A DNA stretch of 64,000 nt from Inia geoffrensis. Its lineage: Eukaryota; Chordata; Mammalia; Artiodactyla; Iniidae. The notes beneath the pieces are model-generated. The model saw only the letters and a list, made by a program, of their open reading frames with translations. It had not been told where the DNA came from and made no database searches. Made by a program: the position numbers and the translations under genes. The stretch is from contig CM070899.1 of assembly GCA_036417435.1 (NCBI GenBank), positions 935,001 to 999,000 of the forward strand, given 5' to 3'. Of the stretch, positions 41,150 through 64,000 are shown in pieces. Numbering within the stretch: position 1 is the first letter of the stretch; every line of letters starts with the position of its first letter.

Positions 41150-44100
41150 GCTGGTGTAGCTCTAGCCTGTGTCCGCTGACTCCAAGCTGTGACCATGGTG
41201 GGCTGGGGGGCAGGGGAGCGTGCGGTCTCCGTGAAAGCCCCTCAGCTCCACCGGAGCAGAAGCCGTGGCTGCAGGTTGTGCAGGGGGCAACTGGGAGTTG
41301 GCGGCTGGCAGAGGGCTAGGCCAGGCCCTGGGTAGTGCCCCAGGTTGAGTGGGGGGCAGGGAGGATGGTGCCGTGCGGTGCCATTTCTGGGGGTAGCAGA
41401 GGTTGGGGACAGGGGCTCGGCCATGTCAAGTGCTCAGGGCCCACTAAGTACTGGGCAATGGATGGAGCTGTGGCCTTAGGAGTGGTGGCTGTGCCAGCCA
41501 CATCAGGAGAGGATGCGGACAGACCCACAAGGCGCGTGCTCCCTGCTTTTGGGGCCAGTGAGGGGTCCCCTCCGTGACTGGGGCTCTCAGTAGCTCTGTG
41601 TCCCCTGTGTTGGTGATGACATCTCACTCCACCTGCCAACCTGTGTGTGGTGTAGCCTGAAAGCCCCATAGGACCCCTGCCTTGCACACTGGCACGCACT
41701 TGGGCCCGCAGGAGGGCTGGATGTCTGCTCAGCCAGGCGCCGAATAAGACCTCTGTACATAACGGGTGGGCTGGAGCCCACCGTGAAGAATGTGTGCTGG
41801 TCACCATGGTCATGGGCATCAGTGGGCGTGGCTGGGCCATCAGTTGGGGATGAGGACCCAGCCTGAGGGCCAGGCAGGCTTCTTGGAGGGAAGGCCGGCC
41901 TGACCTCTTCTGAGGGTGGCGACCTGGCCCAGCCTTTTCCCAGAGGCCCCCAAATCCTCTGGTCAGCCCCTTGGGCAGTGCCCTAGGGGATGGGATGGGG
42001 GCAGCCTGGGTCGTGGTCCACTGACCCTGGAGAGGGCAAGGTGTCCAGGGGATGCTGCCCGACACGCAGGTGGGGGCTGGGGAGCTGGAGTGACCGGGAG
42101 CTGTGCCGTGAACCTGACTTTGTGCCCTGCGCCCAGTGTCCCCTGGGACTGGACCCTGGGCTGGAATGGTAGAGGGTGCCGAGGCAGGACACGCTGCCCT
42201 GGCTTCCGCTGAGACCCTGCTGTCAGGTGGGGGCACTTCCCCGGGGCTGAGGTCCCCCTGCCCTCCTGTGCCCCTTGCCCCGCCCCAGGCCCACCCCAGG
42301 CAGGCAGGCACTTTCCTTCCTGCTGGCCTTCAGAGTGTGTGTGGCTGAGCCCCGCCGGGAGTGGCTCAGTGCCAGCAGCCCCCGAGCCTGGCATTCGAGG
42401 CTGCCTTGGGACAGCTGCGCCCAAGGGGCCACTCAAGCAGCATCACCTGTATGCAAATGCCGGCTGTGACCCAGGTGGGGCCACCCAGGTGGGGCCTCCT
42501 GGGAGCCCAGCCGGGCAGTGACACGCTGCTGGGGAGGGGCACTCAGGCATGGGTGTGCGTCCAGGGGGCCGGCAGGGTCGCGCTGCACTGGGGTCTTGAG
42601 CAGCCCAGCTCCGCCCCGTCCAGAGGAGGCCTAGTGGGCCACCCCGGGCCCCAGGACACCTGGAGAATTCCCAGGGCAGCACGCCCCACCCTGCCTGCGT
42701 CTTGCGGACTGCCTGATACTCACCTGAGCTCCGCTGGCCTTCTGGGCTGGGCTGCAGGCGCTGCCCACCATCTCAGAGGGGCCCCTAGTGGGTACTGGCT
42801 GGGGCTGGGGGCTCTCTGTGCCCTGGGGAGCATGCCGGGCTCCAGCCTGGCGGGGCAGGGGGTGGGGGCAGGGCCCCGGACTTGGGTGCAGTCCAGCCCC
42901 GCACTCTGCTTGGCAGCCCGATGGGGTGGGTCAGCAGGCACCACCGCCGGACCTAATGGAGCTGGCATCGATTTCCCGGCACAGGGGTGGGGGGGCTGTA
43001 ACCGGAAACTCCCCTCCCTGGCCGCTATATTTAGCACCGCAGAACACGGGCGGAAGCGCAGCTCACTCCTGAGCCCAGCCGGCTCTGTCCAAACACCCAG
43101 CAGCTTGTACCCCGGTCTGGTCCTAAAGCCCCCTGGCCAGGCGGAGAGGCCTCCACCTCGTCTGTGCCTTGTCCGGCACAAGTTGAGACCCATCCCAGAA
43201 CTTGCCTGGTGTGAGGCGCTTGGAGAGGGAGCCCTTGGGTTAGGGGGCAGGTGGGGCGGGGAGACCGAGGGGCGTTGTGGCCCAGTGGGCCCCAGAACAA
43301 TGCTGGGGGTCTTCCTGGAAGAGGAGGCGGGGCAGCCTGGCTGCCTCTGGACCTCCAGCCCTCTGGCCCCAGGGGTGCAGAAATCCCTGTAGGACGGGAC
43401 CCCAGGAGGGAGGATCCCCTCTGCCAGCAGCCCCAATGCCTGCCCCTTCCCTCAAGAGGCCAGCTTCCTGTCTTGAACCTCTCCTGGGTCCCTTAGGTCT
43501 GGGCTGTGGCTTCTAGGGGGCAGGAGGGGGAAGGGGACCATGAGCACAAGGGGGTTTCTGTGCCCTGGGCCGGGAGGCAGGGAGCCCATCCTATTCCCAA
43601 AGGGCCTGGCTGGAGGCAGATGGGGCCGGACTACTGTCTCCCCAAGGTTGCAGGGCGGGCGGGGGCTCCCTGTATCCCTGAGGCAGGGTTGGCCAGTGGG
43701 AAGGGCTCCAGGGCGGCCGCGTCCCCTGGCATGTGGAGCTGGAAGCTTGAGATGGGTGAGCATCCCTCACTGGTGCCTTCATGCCGAAGACGGCCCTGAG
43801 CAGGGCAAGATCCTCAGCTGAAACGCAGCAGGTTGCTGGGACCGGCCGCACAGCAAGCCCAGCGTCAGCCACACCACCCACCGTGTGAGCTAGTCCTGGC
43901 CATCGTCTCCTCCCACGGCTGGCCAGGAGCAGGAAGCTTCGGACGAGGGAGGGGCACACGGCGGGGGCTGTTCTCCAGATTCCGCCTCTTACTTGCGCTG
44001 GAAGTCCCCCCCCCGCCCCCCGCCTCTCCACGGCCAGGCCCTGGCCTGGCCACCGGCCCCTCTCGTTTGCACTATGGCAGTGGCCGCCTATGGCCTCCCT

Positions 44101-45560
44101 GTCTGACCTGGCCCTGTGCTGCCCCTCCCCCCCAAGCCAGGGATCTTTCTGACAACGTAAATCACAAACGTGCAGCCCAACCCAGCTCAGCTGCTTTCTG
44201 TGACTTCCCGTCAGTCTTAGCAGGAAGACTCTAGCCAGGCAGGCCCAGCGCAGCCGGCACTCACCACCACCTCCAGTCTCCCCCTCTGCCCCTCACCTGC
44301 TCTGCCCTGGCCATGTGTTCTCTTCAGCCCCAGGGCCTTTGCATGTGCTCTTCCCAGCCCCTCACCTGGCTGACCCTGGCCTGCCCTCTGGGTCTTAGCA
44401 GGCTTTTTCCCCATGTGCTGCTGCATGCCTCACCCTTACAGTTTGCTGTTCTACATTGTTCATGTTCTCTGCCCACCCCACCCCCCAGCCCCCCACTGGC
44501 TGTGTCTGCCTTGCTTACCGCTTGATGAGTGCAGGAGAGCGGTGGCTGTAGGACAGTGGGCATGGGCAGAGTTGGAGCCCAGGACCCCTGGGACAGAGCC
44601 TCCAGTACTCAGTACTGTCTCTGGGCCAGAGCAAAGAGGAGGAAGCCTCTCCCCGGGGAACCCCCTGTCCCCACAGCAGTAACCGCTGCCCACCCTCAGG
44701 AAGAAAGCAACTGGAAGGCTCTGAGCACAGCTCACGTTCCCTTATTTGGCGGGGGTCACTGCGCATGGCGGTGCCTGGCTTGTGTCCTGCCCCCTCCCAG
44801 CCTACAGAGGGGCTCAGGTAGGGATGGGTGCTTGGAGTGAGCAAAGCCAGGCCCATCTCTTCAGGCCCCTGAGGCCTGGACCCGCAGGCTGGGCGGTGAA
44901 ACCAGGGCATTAGGCCCCTTAGGCTGCTGCTGCACCTGCATATCCTCGTGTGCGAGAGGGCGGTGTCCGTGCTCCTGAGTTCCTTCTGTCATTGCTCTTG
45001 CCCCTGAACCTGGCCTTCTTCAAAGCTCTCTTCCTCCAGGAAGGCTTCCAGCAACCCCCTCCCCAAATTGTAGCAGTGACTAGCCCCAGGCAGGGGTTGC
45101 ACTCCCAGCATCCAGCCCAGGGCCGGAGGAGCCAGGGGAATGAAGAAAGCCCAGTTACTATGGAGGTTGAGCGGGAAGACCCCTTTGGACAGAAGCGGTA
45201 TCCCTAACGGCAAAGGCGAGCTCCAGCCTTGAAAGGGATGCTGACTGGCGGAGAGGCTGGGATGTTCGGAGACAAGGAGCCTCGGCGGAGGCGAGGCGAG
45301 GCGAGGTTACTCCAGTAGAGGGCAACAAGGTGATGACAGAGGGTGGGATATGGGGGCGTGGCGACCGGGACAGCAGCAGGAGCCTCTTTGGGCGGCCCTC
45401 ACCTTGTCCTTTTGGGGGTGCACCACCGTCCTTTATTCGCCCCGCCCCGCCCAAACCCCGACACCCATCCTGGGCGTTCCTCGAAGGTATGGCCTGGCGA
45501 GCCCCGCACCAGCACCGAACTGGGCACACAGTCTGCGCAGAGGAACATTCGTTCCCTGGC
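41150..45560. other. NUDT14-JAG2 intergenic region
   Basis: No coding exon is recognised. It has a candidate enhancer patch at 42,960-43,060 and L2-like old repeat text at about 44,180-44,460. On the minus strand an AATAAA lies at 45,425-45,430 with no recognised gene behind it. Confidence 0.5.
42960..43060. promoter_or_regulatory. MEF2/ETS-like motif cluster
   Basis: A perfect MEF2-type CTATATTTAG lies at 43,025-43,034. It is flanked by ETS-like CCGGAA (about 43,002) and CGGAAG (about 43,051). It is 3.5 kb upstream of the JAG2 start. Function is inferred from motifs only. Confidence 0.35.
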
Positions 45561-45631
45561 TTCCTGATCCCCCGGCAGTGAGGCGGGGAGGGCCGGGGCG
45601 TAGGAGGGGAGCAGCGCCCCCTGCGGCCGGA

Positions 45632-45661
45632 GTGGAGGTGGTAGGAGTGGAGGTGGTAGGA
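45632..45661. repeat. 15-bp tandem duplication
   Basis: gtggaggtggtagga occurs twice in tandem at the upstream edge of the JAG2 CpG island. Confidence 0.75.
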
Positions 45662-46112
45662 GCGGCACGGATGGGGGCACTCACGGGGCAAGGGGGGCGC
45701 GCAGTAGGGCCGGGCAGGCTCAGGTCCCAGGCCGCGCCTGCCCCGCGTGGGGCCGAGCCCTGATTTGTGCAGGAGGCGGCATCTCCTTTGGGACCGCGAG
45801 CAGCGCGGCGGCGGCGCACCGATAGGAGGGGACCACGGCGGTGACCTCAGGGGGCGCCCCACCCCCTGGCTCCTGACACCCGGCGGGGCTCGGGCGAGGG
45901 GAAGCCGCTTTGCGGCGCCCAGCACCGCTCTCCCGGCTCGGCGGAGGCTTTACTGGATCCGCCGCCGCCGCCGCCCCGCCGCCCGAGCGCGCCGGGAAGC
46001 GTGCGCCGGGTCCAGGCGCTGGCAGGAGGAGTCCTCCGCCGCCTTTAAATCCTGGGCGCCCCCGGCACCCACCCCCCCGCAGCCCCACCCCGCGGCGCGG
46101 CCCCGCCCCCTC

Positions 46113-46136
46113 ATGCATATGCAGGTGCGCGGGTGA
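46113..46136 (+). other. Short upstream ORF in JAG2 leader
   Basis: ATG at 46,113 opens a seven-codon frame (MHMQVRG) that stops at TGA 46,134-46,136. It counts only if transcription starts upstream of it. Confidence 0.35.
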
Positions 46137-46223
46137 CGAATGGGCGAGCGAGCTGTCAGTCTTGTCCCGAACTTGTTGGCTGCGGGCGCCGGGAGCGCGG
46201 GCGCGCAGAGCCGAGAACGGGAC

Positions 46224-46337
<114 letters not shown>

Positions 46338-46464
46338 GGGAGCCGGGTCGGCGGGGCACCCTGCGAGCCCGAGCGCCGCCGCCCCCGCGCGCCCGCAGCC
46401 CCAGCGCGCCCGCCGCCCGGGCCCGCGCGGCGCCGCCTCGACCCCGCCCGCCGCCGCCTCCTCT

Positions 46465-46526
46465 GCCGCTGCCGCTGCCGCTGCCGCTGCCGCCGGCGCT
46501 CGGAGGGCGGGCGGGCGGGCGGGCAC
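46465..46526 (+). repeat. (GCCGCT)n hexamer run and GGGC tetramer run
   Basis: A short GCCGCT hexamer array at 46,465-46,492 and a GGGC array at about 46,505-46,524 follow the CCG tract in the JAG2 leader. Together they make the leader extremely GC-rich and structured. Confidence 0.7.
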
Positions 46527-46594
46527 TGGGCAGCCGGGGCCGGGCGCGCAGGGGCGGCGGCAGCGGCGGGCCGGCGGGCGGGGTCGAGGAGGCG

Positions 46595-63933
<17,339 letters not shown>

Positions 63934-64000
63934 TAGGGTGGAGCCCCCGGTCTGCCCAGCCTGGGTGAAAGCCCCCCGCCTCCTTCCTCTCCTCCTCCGC

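Overview
This is mammalian genomic DNA, most likely from a whale or dolphin. The species call rests on ten CHR-type tRNA-derived SINEs. They share the head 'cttccctggtggcgcagtgg' and a 'cggtacgcgggcc' tail junction, they are typical of Cetacea and close relatives, and several keep clear target-site duplications. Genes are split by GT-AG introns, promoters sit in CpG islands, and there are nested L1 copies and older MIR/L2-like remnants. Nothing bacterial is present.

Three protein genes lie on the + strand in the order BRF1 (3' part), NUDT14 (complete), JAG2 (5' part). From memory this is the same order and shared orientation as human 14q32.33.

Region by region: (1) 1-6,924 holds the last seven coding exons of BRF1, the TFIIB-related subunit of RNA polymerase III factor TFIIIB; they encode 238 C-terminal residues in a continuous frame. 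(2) 6,925-33,000 has no recognised protein gene. It carries most of the SINEs, an L1-in-L1-SINE nest at 30.2-31.7 kb, an LTR-like segment near 32.1-32.6 kb, an orphan CpG island with paired CCAAT boxes near 17.7 kb, and orphan AATAAA signals at 12,301 and 15,004. (3) 33,080-41,148 is NUDT14, the UDP-sugar pyrophosphatase: five coding exons, 222 residues, a CpG-island promoter and a canonical poly(A) signal. Its largest intron has a second CpG-rich element with CRE, LEF and GATA motifs. (4) 41,150-46,000 is the short NUDT14-JAG2 intergenic stretch. (5) About 45,560-64,000 is the JAG2 promoter and its first 17 coding exons: signal peptide, N-terminal region, DSL domain and EGF repeats 1-13. The remaining exons lie beyond the window.

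The genes do different jobs (Pol III initiation, nucleotide-sugar hydrolysis, Notch ligand) and are neighbours by synteny rather than by shared function. The points most worth a second look are a pure (CCG)37 tract in the JAG2 leader with overlapping upstream reading frames, a one-residue deletion in JAG2 EGF repeat 8, the orphan CpG island at 17.7 kb, and the intronic CpG element in NUDT14. All calls come from reading the sequence and remembered family features; no alignment or database search was run.
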